From assembly GCA_025463265.1 (NCBI GenBank), contig JAOBWH010000091.1, positions 1 to 48,810 of the forward strand: a stretch of DNA of 48,810 bases. Reading direction: 5' to 3'. A program made the position numbers and the translations under genes. Below, in pieces: positions 18,576-26,121 of the stretch (its first letter is position 1; each line of letters begins with the position of its first letter). The notes beneath the pieces are model-generated. The model saw nothing but the letters and a program-made list of their open reading frames with translations, did no database searches and had not been told where the DNA came from. The DNA comes from Ilumatobacteraceae bacterium. Lineage in GTDB: Bacteria; Actinomycetota; Acidimicrobiia; Acidimicrobiales; Iamiaceae.

Positions 18576-18631
18576 CAGCGGCCCCGCTCGGCGTCCGTCC
18601 GGGCCTTGGCCTCGACGATGGTCAGGTTCAC
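18575..18631 (-). CDS. 18-residue ORF coupled to the downstream oxidoreductase
   Basis: A GTG start at 18631 follows a strong ribosome site (GAGGAG, 7 nt spacing) 22 nt after the PAC2 gene. It encodes MNLTIVEAKARTDAERGR and stops with TGATG, sharing one base with the start of the F420-type oxidoreductase. The peptide matches no family I know. It looks like a translational coupler rather than a functional protein. Confidence 0.4.
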   Translation of the reverse strand: MNLTIVEAKARTDAERGR

Positions 18632-18653
18632 GGTTCGTCTCCTCGGGAGGCGG

Positions 18654-19526
18654 CTATTCGGGGCCCTGGTCACGGAGGAACTGCTCGACCTCGGCGGCCA
18701 GCTCGTCGGCGGAGGGGATCTCCGGCTCGGGCGTCGGCGCAGCCTGGGTCATCTCGTCGTGGCGGGCTTCGAGGGCGTGGAGCATCGCCAGGTGCTCGGG
18801 GTTGCCCTGGACCGCGGCGTCGAGGCGCTGGCGCGTGTCCTCGGCCTCCTGCGGCAGGGAGCCGAAGGGGAGCGAGAGGCCGGCGGTGCGCTCGAGCTGG
18901 CGCAGCAGGGCCAGCGAGCCGGCGTGGAACGGGGCGGGGTCGCCGCTCACGTAGTGCGGCACCTGGGCCCAGAGGCCGAGCGCCGGGATGTCCAGCTCAT
19001 CGCAGCGCCGCTCCAGCACCGCCTGGACCCCGGCGGGGACGTCGAGCGTGCCGCGCAGCAGGCCGGTGACCGACGCCAGGTCGGGGGTGGCGGCGGTGAC
19101 CGACAAGGTGACCGGGCGGGTGTGGGGGACCGTGGCCGGGTAGGCGCCGAGTCCCACCACCATGCGGGTGCCGAACCCCTGGGCCAGGTCCAGCGCGGCT
19201 TCGGCGAAGGCCCGCCACTGGTGGTCGGGCTCGGCGCCGAGGAGCAGCAGGAGGTCGTTGCCGGCCTCGTCGACCCCGGCGCGCAGCTCCAGGCTCGGCC
19301 ACGAGAGGCCGGTGTTGACCCCGTCGACCAGGTGCATGACCGGGCGACGGGCCCGGTGGTCGAGCAGGCGGTCCGTGTCGAACGTGGCCACGGGGTACGA
19401 GTCGATGCCGCCGAGGAGGGTCTGGGCGGCGGTGGTGGCGGCGTAGCCCGCGTCGATCCAGCCCTCGAGGACCATCACCATGACGGGGTCCTCGAGCGAT
19501 GGCTGGTCGTGCAGTTCGTACAGCAC
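18654..19526 (-). CDS. PAC2 family protein
   Basis: A 290-residue cytoplasmic protein of the PAC2 group, named after a eukaryotic proteasome assembly chaperone. Bacterial members occur mainly in actinobacteria and their role is not settled. Segments typical of the family are VMVLEGWIDAGYAATTAAQTL, the central LLLLGAEPDHQWRAFAEAALDLA, GFGTRMVVGLGAYPATVPHTRP and the C-terminal LDAAVQGNPEHLAMLHALEARHD. The last 40 residues are acidic and helical (SADELAAEVEQFLRDQ). Start is GTG 19526, 5 bp after the stop of the phosphotransferase-like gene, so they form one operon. Confidence 0.88.
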   Translation of the reverse strand: MLYELHDQPSLEDPVMVMVLEGWIDAGYAATTAAQTLLGGIDSYPVATFDTDRLLDHRARRPVMHLVDGVNTGLSWPSLELRAGVDEAGNDLLLLLGAEPDHQWRAFAEAALDLAQGFGTRMVVGLGAYPATVPHTRPVTLSVTAATPDLASVTGLLRGTLDVPAGVQAVLERRCDELDIPALGLWAQVPHYVSGDPAPFHAGSLALLRQLERTAGLSLPFGSLPQEAEDTRQRLDAAVQGNPEHLAMLHALEARHDEMTQAAPTPEPEIPSADELAAEVEQFLRDQGPE

Positions 19527-19531
19527 CTGCG

Positions 19532-20569
19532 TCAGGCCTCCATGCGGTCCAGGGCGTCGAGCGACACGCGCCCGAGGAGACGGACGGTATCGCCGAACGC
19601 CTCGGCATCGGCGCCGTCGTCGCCCATCGCGCCGGCCTTGTAGCGGATGTACACGCCCTCGAGGATGCAGGCCAGCTTCCAGTACCCGAAGGCCACGTAG
19701 TAGTCGAGGTTCCCGACCTCTCGGCCGCCGGCGTCCTGGTACGCCTGCACCAGCTCGGCCCGGCTCGGGAAGCCCTCCACCGTGGTGGCGCCGCCGAGCA
19801 GCCCGCCGAACTCGTCGCTGGCCTCGGACCAGTAGACCATCAGCACGCCGAGGTCGGCGAGGGGATCGCCCAGGGTGCAGATCTCCCAGTCGAGGACGGC
19901 GATGACCTGGCCGTCGGCGTCGACCATGCAGTTGTCGAGGCGGTAGTCGCCGTGGACGATGGTGGCCGGGCCCTGCTCGGGGATGTGCTCGAGGAGCCGC
20001 CGGTGCGCCGTGATCACCTCGGGGACCTCCCGGTCGGTGGCCTGCTCGAACTGCCCGTTCCAGCGCTTGAGCTGGCGGGCGATGTAGCCGTCCTTGCGGC
20101 CCAGCTCGCCCAGTCCGACCGCATCGGGGTCGACGGCGTGGATCTTGGCCAGCGTGGCGGCGAGCGACATCCCCGCAGCTCGGCGCACCTCCGGGGAGAC
20201 CGCCTGGGCGACCGCCTGATCCCGGATCACGAGGCCGTCGACGAAGTCCATGACGTAGAAGGGGGCGCCGTTGACGGCCTCGTCCTCGCAGAGCCCGATC
20301 ACCGGGGCGACCGGCACGTCGGTGGGGGCGAGGGCCGAGATGATGCGGTGCTCGCGGCTCATGTCGTGGGCGGTGGCGAGCACGTGGCCGGTGGGCGGCC
20401 GGCGCAGGACCCAGGCCCCTCCGGCGGTGTCGGTCACGCGGAAGGTGAGGTTGGACCGGCCGCCGGCGATCAGCTCGAACGCCAGCGGCGGAGCTGCGGC
20501 TGTGTGCTCGGTGAACCAGGCGGTGACCGCCGGGACGTCGATGCCGGTGATGGAGGTCTGGTCGCTCAT
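19532..20569 (-). CDS. Phosphotransferase family protein, APH-like (FadE-associated type)
   Basis: Protein kinase-like small-molecule phosphotransferase of 345 residues. The N-lobe has GGRSNLTFRVTDTAGGAWVLRR, the catalytic loop is IVHGDYRLDNCMV, and the metal-binding segment is VLDWEICTLGDPLADLG. Close relatives in actinobacteria and in eukaryotic ACAD10/11 lie beside or are fused to acyl-CoA dehydrogenases and phosphorylate hydroxy-acids or hydroxyacyl-CoA; antibiotic resistance is unlikely. ATG 20569 has TAGGTT ending 8 nt upstream and no ribosome site, so the transcript is probably leaderless. It is divergent from the thioredoxin-like gene and heads an operon with PAC2 and F420-type genes. 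Confidence 0.88.
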   Translation of the reverse strand: MSDQTSITGIDVPAVTAWFTEHTAAAPPLAFELIAGGRSNLTFRVTDTAGGAWVLRRPPTGHVLATAHDMSREHRIISALAPTDVPVAPVIGLCEDEAVNGAPFYVMDFVDGLVIRDQAVAQAVSPEVRRAAGMSLAATLAKIHAVDPDAVGLGELGRKDGYIARQLKRWNGQFEQATDREVPEVITAHRRLLEHIPEQGPATIVHGDYRLDNCMVDADGQVIAVLDWEICTLGDPLADLGVLMVYWSEASDEFGGLLGGATTVEGFPSRAELVQAYQDAGGREVGNLDYYVAFGYWKLACILEGVYIRYKAGAMGDDGADAEAFGDTVRLLGRVSLDALDRMEA

Positions 20570-20577
20570 CGCGGCCG

Positions 20578-20605
20578 AACCTAGTTCGGGGCCTCCCGGT
20601 ATCGT
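20578..20605. promoter_or_regulatory. Back-to-back leaderless promoters
   Basis: Two TANNNT -10 boxes lie in a 42-bp divergent gap: TAGGTT on the minus strand (20578-20583), 8 nt before the phosphotransferase ATG, and TATCGT on the plus strand (20600-20605), 6 nt before the thioredoxin ATG. Neither start has a ribosome site. The polymerases must overlap, so the two units probably compete. Confidence 0.55.
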
Positions 20606-20611
20606 GGCCTG

Positions 20612-21340
20612 ATGGTCGATGTCACCGAAGCAACGTTCGAAGCCGAGATCGTGGCCCGGTCCCACGAGGTGCCGGTGATCGTCGACCTCTGGGCCGACTG
20701 GTGCGGCCCGTGCAAGGCGCTGACGCCGATCCTCGAGAAGGTCATCGACGAGACCGGCGGGCAGGTGGTGCTGGCCAAGGTGGACATCGATGCCAACCCG
20801 CGCCTCGCCGAGTCGTTCAACGTGCAGAGCATCCCGGCGGTCTTCGCCATCCGCGACGGCAAGATCGCCAACCAGTTCGTCGGCGCCCAGCCCGAGGCGG
20901 CGGTCCGCAGCTTCATCGAGTCCGTCCTGCCGAGCGCGGACGAGCAGCTCGTCGCCGATCTGATCGACGTGGGCGACGAGGTCGCGCTCCAGCAGGCGCT
21001 CACCGCCGTGCCCGGCCATCCCGTCGCCACCGTCGCCCTCGCCGAGCTCTACGTGGCCGAGGGCCGCGGCGACGAAGCCCTGGCCACCCTGGCCAAGATC
21101 CCCGAGACGGCCGAGACCCGGCGCGTGGCGGCGCTGGCCCGGGTGGGCGCCGAGCCGAACGCCGTCGATGCCGCCGACGGCCCCCTCGCCGATGTCGAGG
21201 CGACCCTCGACGCCCTCCTGCCCCAGGTCAAGGCCGACGACGATGCCCGCCAGCAGTACCTCGACCTGCTCGAGCTCATGGGTCCCGACGACCCCCGCAC
21301 CGCCGCCTACCGCAAGCAGCTCAGCCGCCAGCTCTTCTGA
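20612..21340 (+). CDS. Thioredoxin-TPR protein, CnoX/YbbN-like
   Basis: Two-domain protein of 242 residues. Residues 1-108 are a thioredoxin domain with active site W30-C-G-P-C34 and cis-Pro segment VQSIPAVFAI. The remainder is TPR-like helical repeats (VATVALAELYVAEGRGDEALATL; LDALLPQVKADDDARQQYLDLL; the end FRKQ-type PRTAAYRKQLSRQLF). This layout matches CnoX/YbbN, a holdase-redox chaperone that protects substrates from oxidation and passes them to GroEL and DnaK. The E. coli protein lacks the CxxC redox pair, but here both cysteines are present. The start at ATG 20612 is leaderless-type. Confidence 0.92.
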   Translation: MVDVTEATFEAEIVARSHEVPVIVDLWADWCGPCKALTPILEKVIDETGGQVVLAKVDIDANPRLAESFNVQSIPAVFAIRDGKIANQFVGAQPEAAVRSFIESVLPSADEQLVADLIDVGDEVALQQALTAVPGHPVATVALAELYVAEGRGDEALATLAKIPETAETRRVAALARVGAEPNAVDAADGPLADVEATLDALLPQVKADDDARQQYLDLLELMGPDDPRTAAYRKQLSRQLF

Positions 21341-21411
21341 CCGACTCGGCTGCGGAGGGCGGAGGGCGGAGGGTCCCCGACCGGGCGGTGGCGGCCCGGC
21401 AGGCTGGTGCC

Positions 21412-21735
21412 GTGGGACTCGGGAGGATCGAGCGACGCCCCGGCCACCGCCTCTGGGTGGGTGGTCCGGTGCCGCCGGGAGCCGACGCGTGGACGTTGGG
21501 CGACCTGGTCATCGTGCGGGCGCGCCACGCCGCCAGCGAGCACCTGATCGCCCACGAGCTCGAGCACGTCCGGCAGTACCACGAGCTCGGGTTCGTCACG
21601 TTCCTCACCCGCTACCTGGTCGCGTACGTGGCCCTCCGGCTGAAGGGCTATCCGCACCCGGCGGCCTACCGCCGCATCCCGGCCGAGGTCAGCGCCGAGT
21701 GGCGGGCCCGCCGGCTGCTCCACATCGGGGACTGA
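21412..21735 (+). CDS. Small HExxH zincin-like protein, DUF4157-like
   Basis: A 107-residue protein whose centre reads HLIAHELEHVRQYHELGF, an HExxHxxQ zinc-protease motif like that of DUF4157 proteins. The segment after it, FLTRYLVAYVALRLKG, is hydrophobic. The end is YRRIPAEVSAEWRARRLL; the conserved Glu could act as third ligand. There is no signal peptide. GTG 21412 is chosen since a weak CAGGCT -10-like box ends 6 nt before it; GTG 21388 is possible. Whether it is an active peptidase is unknown. Family recognition is moderate; the motif itself is plain. Confidence 0.65.
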   Translation: MGLGRIERRPGHRLWVGGPVPPGADAWTLGDLVIVRARHAASEHLIAHELEHVRQYHELGFVTFLTRYLVAYVALRLKGYPHPAAYRRIPAEVSAEWRARRLLHIGD

Positions 21736-21847
21736 GATGAGCCGGATGGGTCGCATCTGGGGTCGGGCCATGGGCATCGGGCCGCCGCGCTCCTAGGGTG
21801 ACGCCGCCTTCCCCGCGCTGCTCGCACCTGCCTGCTCGGAGAAGACC

Positions 21848-22639
21848 GTGGCCCACCGCTCAGTTTCCGCCCCCACCTCGGACGTCGACACCGATGTCGA
21901 CCCGTTCTGGCACGACGCCTTCCCCCACCAGCGCCCGCCGCTGCGGGAACGGGCGGCGGATCGGCTCCCGGCGATGCAGTCGTGGCTGGTCGCCGTCGTC
22001 GGCGTCCTCGGCGTCGTCGGCGCCGGGTGGTGGCTCCTGCGACCGGCGGCCGCTCCCGTCGAATCTGCGCTCCCGGCGGCGGAGGCGCCAGCGGCGCCCG
22101 GAGCACCGGATGGGGGCGGAACCGCCTCGTCGTCGCCGGCCAGCACCTCCACCACCGTCGCCGATGTGGTGGTCCAGGCGGCCGGGGCGGTGGCCGAGCC
22201 CGGCGTCTACGAGCTTCCCTCGGGAGCGCGCGTCGACGACCTGGTCAAGGCCGCCGGCGGGCTCACCGACCGGGCCGACGCGAACCGGGTCAACCTGGCG
22301 GCGCCGGTGGTCGACGGCGAGCGGGTGTGGGTGCCGGCCGAGGGGGAGGACGCCCCACCCGATGTGGTCGCCGGTCTGGGTGGGGGAGCCGGTGCGCCGG
22401 CTGCCGGCGGGGACGGAGGCGGCGGGGCCGATGGCGCCGTGCCCTCGGCGCCCGTGGACCTCAACACCGCCACCGCCGAGCAGCTCGACGGTCTTCCCGG
22501 GGTGGGTCCGGCCACGGCCACGGCGATCCTGGCGTACCGCGACGAGCACGGACGGTTCTCGTCGGTCGACGAGCTCCTCGATGTCCGCGGCATCGGCGAC
22601 GCCAAGCTCGAGCAGCTGCGGCCCCTTGTGCGCGTGTGA
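21848..22639 (+). CDS. comEA: ComEA-like DNA-binding competence protein
   Basis: Membrane-anchored DNA-binding protein for DNA uptake. In 263 residues: cytoplasmic tail (1-44), membrane helix (about 45-63), Ala/Ser/Thr-rich spacer, SLBB domain (106-164, AGAVAEPGVYELPSGARVDD), Gly-rich linker, and a helix-hairpin-helix pair (203-262) with VDLNTATAEQLDGLPGVG and FSSVDELLDVRGIGDAKLEQ. The start is GTG 21848, with ribosome site GGAGAA 5-7 nt upstream. The stop overlaps the comEC GTG by 4 bp. Together these form the comEA-comEC-holA order common in bacteria. Confidence 0.93.
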   Translation: MAHRSVSAPTSDVDTDVDPFWHDAFPHQRPPLRERAADRLPAMQSWLVAVVGVLGVVGAGWWLLRPAAAPVESALPAAEAPAAPGAPDGGGTASSSPASTSTTVADVVVQAAGAVAEPGVYELPSGARVDDLVKAAGGLTDRADANRVNLAAPVVDGERVWVPAEGEDAPPDVVAGLGGGAGAPAAGGDGGGGADGAVPSAPVDLNTATAEQLDGLPGVGPATATAILAYRDEHGRFSSVDELLDVRGIGDAKLEQLRPLVRV

Positions 22640-24411
22640 CCGAGACCGAGGCGACGCCGAGCATCCTGACCACGCTCCCGCCCGCACCCGAGGCGCGCCC
22701 GCAGCTCGACGACCGGGCCGCCGTGGTGCTGGCGATCGGAGCCTGGGTCGGCGCGGCGGCCCACCGTCCGCTCCCGGTGATCGGGATGGCGGCCGCGGCG
22801 GCCGTCGTCGCCCTGCTCCGTCGCCCGATGGTCCTGGTGGTCGGCGTGACCATCGTGGCGAGCGGCCTCGCCGCCCGATCGCACGCCGGCCTCCGGCCCG
22901 TCGCTGCGGGTCCGTGGTCCGGCGTGGTGACCCTGGTGTCGGACCCGGCACCGACGCCGTTCGGCTGGCGGGCGGATGTCCGCCTCGGAGGCCGACGGGT
23001 GGAGCTCGGTGCCGACGAGGCGGCTGGTGGCTCGCTGAGCGCTGCGCTCACGGGTGAGCGCATCCGGGTCCAGGGCCGCTTGGCCCCGCCGCGGCCCGGC
23101 TCGCCGTGGCTCGTCCCTCGCCATGTGGTCGGACGGCTCGATGCCGCATCGATCGATCGGGTCGATGCCGGTACCGCGCCGTGGCGTGCCGCGAACCGGT
23201 TCCGGCGACTGATCGAGTCGGGCGCCGCCGGCATGGGCGATCCGGAGCGCTCGCTGTACGCCGGGTTCGTCCTCGGCGATGACCGCGACCAGCCCCCCGA
23301 GATCGTCGATGACTTCCGCGGTGCCGGCCTCACCCACCTGTTGGTGGTCTCGGGCCAGAACGTCGCCTTCGTGCTGGTGCTGGTCTCCCCGTTGACGTCG
23401 CGCCTGGGGTGGCGGGGGCGCTGGGTCGCGACGGTGGCGGTCATCGTGGCGTTCGGCGTGGTGACGCGGTTCGAGCCCTCGGTGCTGCGGGCCTCGGCCA
23501 TGGCCGCCGTCGCGGTGACGGCTGGGGCGCTGGGCCGGCCGGCGGGGTCGCTGCGCACCCTCGCCCTCGCCGTCACGGGCGTCGTGCTGGTCGACCCGCT
23601 GCTCGTGCACTCGATCGGGTTCCAGCTGTCGGTCGGCGCTTCGCTGGCCATCGCCCTGCTCGCGGCACGGATCGCAGCTGCGGTCCCCGGGCCGCGGGTG
23701 CTGGCGGAGGCCCTCGGCGTGACCCTCGCCGCACAGTTCGGGGTGGCACCCGTGCTGGTCCCGCTCGCCGGCGGCCTCCCCGTGGTCTCGCTGCTCGCCA
23801 ACCCGCTCGCGGTGCCGGTGGCCGGGCTGGTCACCACGTGGGGTCTGCCCGCCGGCGTGGCCGCCGCGATCGGCGGCCCGGGCGTGGCGGCCGTGGTCCA
23901 CGCCCCGACGGAGCTGATGATCCGTTGGGTGGCCGCCGTCGCCCGCGTCAGCGCGTCCCTCCCGCTCGGGACGCTCGGCTGGCCCCACCTCGCCGGCGTC
24001 GCCGGCGCGCTCGTCCTGGCGACGCGTCGCCCTCCGCTCCGGTACCTCGCGGTGCCCATCGCCGCCGTGTCGCTGCTGGCCCCGGCGGCGGACCTCCGCT
24101 TCCCGCCGGCGGAGTGGCGAGCGCCGGGCCTCGTCGTCCACCGCTCCGGTGGCGCCACCGTGGTCGAGGCCGATGGCGTGCGGCCCGCCGATGCCCTGGA
24201 GCTCCTGCGCGCCACCGGCATCCGCCGGATCGACGTGCTGCTGGTGGAGGGCCGGGGAGCCCCAGAGGTGACCCGCATCGTGCGCCACCGCTGGCCGGTC
24301 GGACGGGTCATCGATGCGGCGGAGGCCCGGCCGCAGCGGATCCGCGTCGGCGCCCTCGTCATCACCGTGGCCCCGCCCGCGCCGCCCGACGTGCGGGTCC
24401 GGCCGCCCTGA
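22636..24411 (+). CDS. comEC: ComEC/Rec2 family channel protein with reduced C-terminal domain
   Basis: Polytopic membrane protein expected to pass single-stranded DNA into the cell. In 591 residues: N-terminal helices, an OB-like extracellular domain (about 95-190), then the competence domain with hallmark GLTHLLVVSGQNVAFV and about eight more helices, including SIGFQLSVGASLAI. After about residue 495 only some 95 residues remain (TVVEADGVRPADALELLRAT and after). They look like the remnant of a metallo-beta-lactamase domain without the HxHxDH metal site, so the nuclease function must be absent or elsewhere. The start GTG overlaps comEA (GTGA). Other pilus or uptake genes are not in this window. 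Confidence 0.92.
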   Translation: MTETEATPSILTTLPPAPEARPQLDDRAAVVLAIGAWVGAAAHRPLPVIGMAAAAAVVALLRRPMVLVVGVTIVASGLAARSHAGLRPVAAGPWSGVVTLVSDPAPTPFGWRADVRLGGRRVELGADEAAGGSLSAALTGERIRVQGRLAPPRPGSPWLVPRHVVGRLDAASIDRVDAGTAPWRAANRFRRLIESGAAGMGDPERSLYAGFVLGDDRDQPPEIVDDFRGAGLTHLLVVSGQNVAFVLVLVSPLTSRLGWRGRWVATVAVIVAFGVVTRFEPSVLRASAMAAVAVTAGALGRPAGSLRTLALAVTGVVLVDPLLVHSIGFQLSVGASLAIALLAARIAAAVPGPRVLAEALGVTLAAQFGVAPVLVPLAGGLPVVSLLANPLAVPVAGLVTTWGLPAGVAAAIGGPGVAAVVHAPTELMIRWVAAVARVSASLPLGTLGWPHLAGVAGALVLATRRPPLRYLAVPIAAVSLLAPAADLRFPPAEWRAPGLVVHRSGGATVVEADGVRPADALELLRATGIRRIDVLLVEGRGAPEVTRIVRHRWPVGRVIDAAEARPQRIRVGALVITVAPPAPPDVRVRPP

Positions 24412-24489
24412 TCCGGACCTCCGAGGCGGGCGGTAGGGTCCGGACGTGGTCCGGGAACGTGCGTGCATCGAGGGCTGGGAGTCGGCATC

Positions 24490-25509
24490 GTGACCGCCCG
24501 GCGGCCCGTCTACCTCGTGAAGGGGAGCGACCCCGTGCTGCTCGGCGGGGCGGTGTCGACGCTGCTCGACCAGCTGGTCGCCGGCGGCGATCGGTCCCTG
24601 CTCGTCCACGAGTTCGACCTCGACAGCACCAAGTTGGCCGCGGCGCTCGGCGCCGCCCAGACCATCCCGTTCCTCACCGACTACCGGATCGTGGTGGTCC
24701 GCCGCTTCGGTCGCTACTCCAAGGGCGACGACGTCGCGCCGGTGGTGGCCTACCTCGAGGACGCCCTGCCGTCGACGACCCTGGTCCTCGTCGGGGAGCG
24801 GACCGCCCTCACCTCCGCCAACGACGACGGCGAGCCGTTCACCAAGACGCCGAAGATGCCGCCGGCGCTCGTCAAGGCCGTCACCGCTGCGGGCGAGGTC
24901 ATCGAGACCGACGCCGCCAGCCGCAACATGTCGGGCTGGGTCGGCGACCAGTTCGCCGCCGCCGGGCTCGACATCGAGCCGGCGGTCCGGGACAAGGTCG
25001 TGAAGACCATCGGCGAGGACGGCGGGGCCGTCGTCGGCATCATCGAGCGGCTCAAGGGTGCGTTCGCGCCGGGGGAGCGGTTGCGCCTCGCCGACGTCGA
25101 GGCGTTCATCGGACCGCCCGGCGGCGTGCCGCCGTGGGACCTCACCGACGCCATCGACAAGGGCGACGTGCCCCTGGCCCTCGACCGGCTCCAGCGCATG
25201 ATGGGCGCGGGTGATCGCCACTCGCTCGCCATCATGGCCACCCTCCAGTCGCACGTCCTGCGGATGGTCAAGCTCGACGGCGCCAACGTCCGAAGCGAGA
25301 AGGACGCCGCCGCCCTGTTGGGCATGAAGGGCTCGACCTTTCCGGCCAAGAAGGCCATGAACCAGGCCCGCAAGCTGGGATCACCGGGCGTGCGCCGCGC
25401 CCTGGCCCTGCTGGCCAAGGCCGACGTCGACCTGCGGGGCGCCCAGGCCTGGCCCCAAGAGCTGACGATGGAGGTCCTCGTCGCCCGCCTCGCCCGCAAC
25501 TCCCGCTGA
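24490..25509 (+). CDS. holA: DNA polymerase III subunit delta
   Basis: Clamp-loader subunit that opens the beta clamp. The 339-residue protein has the family pattern: PVYLVKGSDPVLLGGAVSTLLDQLV at the N-terminus, TIPFLTDYRIVVVR, TTLVLVGER, then the C-terminal collar region with LLGMKGSTFPAKKAMNQARKLG and LLAKADVDLRGAQAWPQELTMEVLVARLA. I chose GTG 24490 (MTARRPVYLV), as GGGAG lies 8-9 nt upstream; GTG 24481 would add three residues. It follows comEC by 78 bp and is convergent with rpsT. Confidence 0.93.
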   Translation: MTARRPVYLVKGSDPVLLGGAVSTLLDQLVAGGDRSLLVHEFDLDSTKLAAALGAAQTIPFLTDYRIVVVRRFGRYSKGDDVAPVVAYLEDALPSTTLVLVGERTALTSANDDGEPFTKTPKMPPALVKAVTAAGEVIETDAASRNMSGWVGDQFAAAGLDIEPAVRDKVVKTIGEDGGAVVGIIERLKGAFAPGERLRLADVEAFIGPPGGVPPWDLTDAIDKGDVPLALDRLQRMMGAGDRHSLAIMATLQSHVLRMVKLDGANVRSEKDAAALLGMKGSTFPAKKAMNQARKLGSPGVRRALALLAKADVDLRGAQAWPQELTMEVLVARLARNSR

Positions 25510-25573
25510 GCACCGGCTGCGGGGCCGAGCCGCCGCACTGAGCCCGGGCACCGGGGGCCGAAACGACGAACGA

Positions 25574-25597
25574 CCCCGTCACCTGAGGTGAGCGGGG
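25574..25597. terminator. Hairpin between convergent holA and rpsT
   Basis: CCCCGTCACC (25574-25583) pairs with GGTGAGCGGGG (25587-25597) around TGA, with one bulged base. It lies between two converging genes and may end both transcripts. No T-tract is present on either side. Confidence 0.6.
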
Positions 25598-25627
25598 CCG
25601 GGTCGGTGGCCGCCGAGCGGCCGAAGA

Positions 25628-25897
25628 TCAGGCGTCGGCGGAAGCGGCCGCAAGGCGCTTGGCCAGGCGGGACTTGCGGCGGGCCGCGGCGTTCTTGTGG
25701 ATGACGCCCTTCTGGGCGGCCTTGTCGATCCGCTTGTAGGCGAGGCGCTCGGCCTCGGCCGCGTTCTCGGCACCGCTCTCACCGGCCGACACGGCGCTCT
25801 TGATGCGGGTGCGAAGCTCCGACCGGACGGTCTTGTTCGCGATGCGGCGCTTCTCGTTCTGGCGATTGCGCTTGATCTGGCTCTTGATGTTGGCCAC
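25628..25897 (-). CDS. rpsT: 30S ribosomal protein S20
   Basis: Primary 16S rRNA-binding protein of the small subunit, 89 residues and very basic. The sequence is textbook: [20 protein letters not shown] at the start, [12 protein letters not shown] in the middle, and [24 protein letters not shown] near the end. The start is GTG at 25897. A promoter lies about 41 nt upstream, giving a short leader in which autogenous control could act. The gene is divergent from lepA; the rpsT-lepA pairing is frequent in bacteria. Confidence 0.98.
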   Translation of the reverse strand: MANIKSQIKRNRQNEKRRIANKTVRSELRTRIKSAVSAGESGAENAAEAERLAYKRIDKAAQKGVIHKNAAARRKSRLAKRLAAASADA

Positions 25898-25937
25898 GGT
25901 GGCTCAGGCTCCACTTCTGCGTTCTGAAAGCTGGACC

Positions 25938-25966
25938 ATCGTAGTGGCGCCGCCCCACGTTGTCGC
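25938..25966 (-). promoter_or_regulatory. Predicted rpsT promoter
   Basis: On the minus strand, TACGAT (25938-25943) is a good -10 box, and GCGACA (25961-25966) lies 17 nt upstream as a -35 candidate. This predicts a leader of roughly 35 nt before the GTG. A separate TAGCGT box on the plus strand (26084-26089) probably serves lepA, about 32 nt before its ATG. Confidence 0.5.
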
Positions 25967-26121
25967 AACCCGCGCCGCTCGGGCCCCGAGGCTGACCACG
26001 AGGGTCACGATCGTCTTGGCGGGTGCTCGGCGCGGCGCTGGCGGCCTGAGCTGGCCAGCTGGGGGGTGGCTGCGGTCGGTTGGTAGCGTCGTCGGACCCC
26101 CGTTTCGCAGTCGAAGGCCCC

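Noticed and set aside
18575-18631. The 18-codon frame as the frameshifted N-terminus of the F420-type oxidoreductase
   Set aside because: Related oxidoreductases start at MLVDGG, so the protein is complete without it.
21351-21375. Direct GGAGGGC repeats between the CnoX-like and zincin-like genes
   Set aside because: Only two to three short copies in GC-rich spacer; too short for a CRISPR or other repeat system.
22207-25254. 1015-codon minus-strand frame opposite comEA, comEC and holA
   Set aside because: Composition is Arg/His/Gly/Asp-rich without motifs; it arises from the codon bias of the three real genes.
26080-26121. Longer N-terminus for LepA
   Set aside because: The extra codons overlap a good TAGCGT promoter box, and conserved LepA sequence begins at [15 protein letters not shown].
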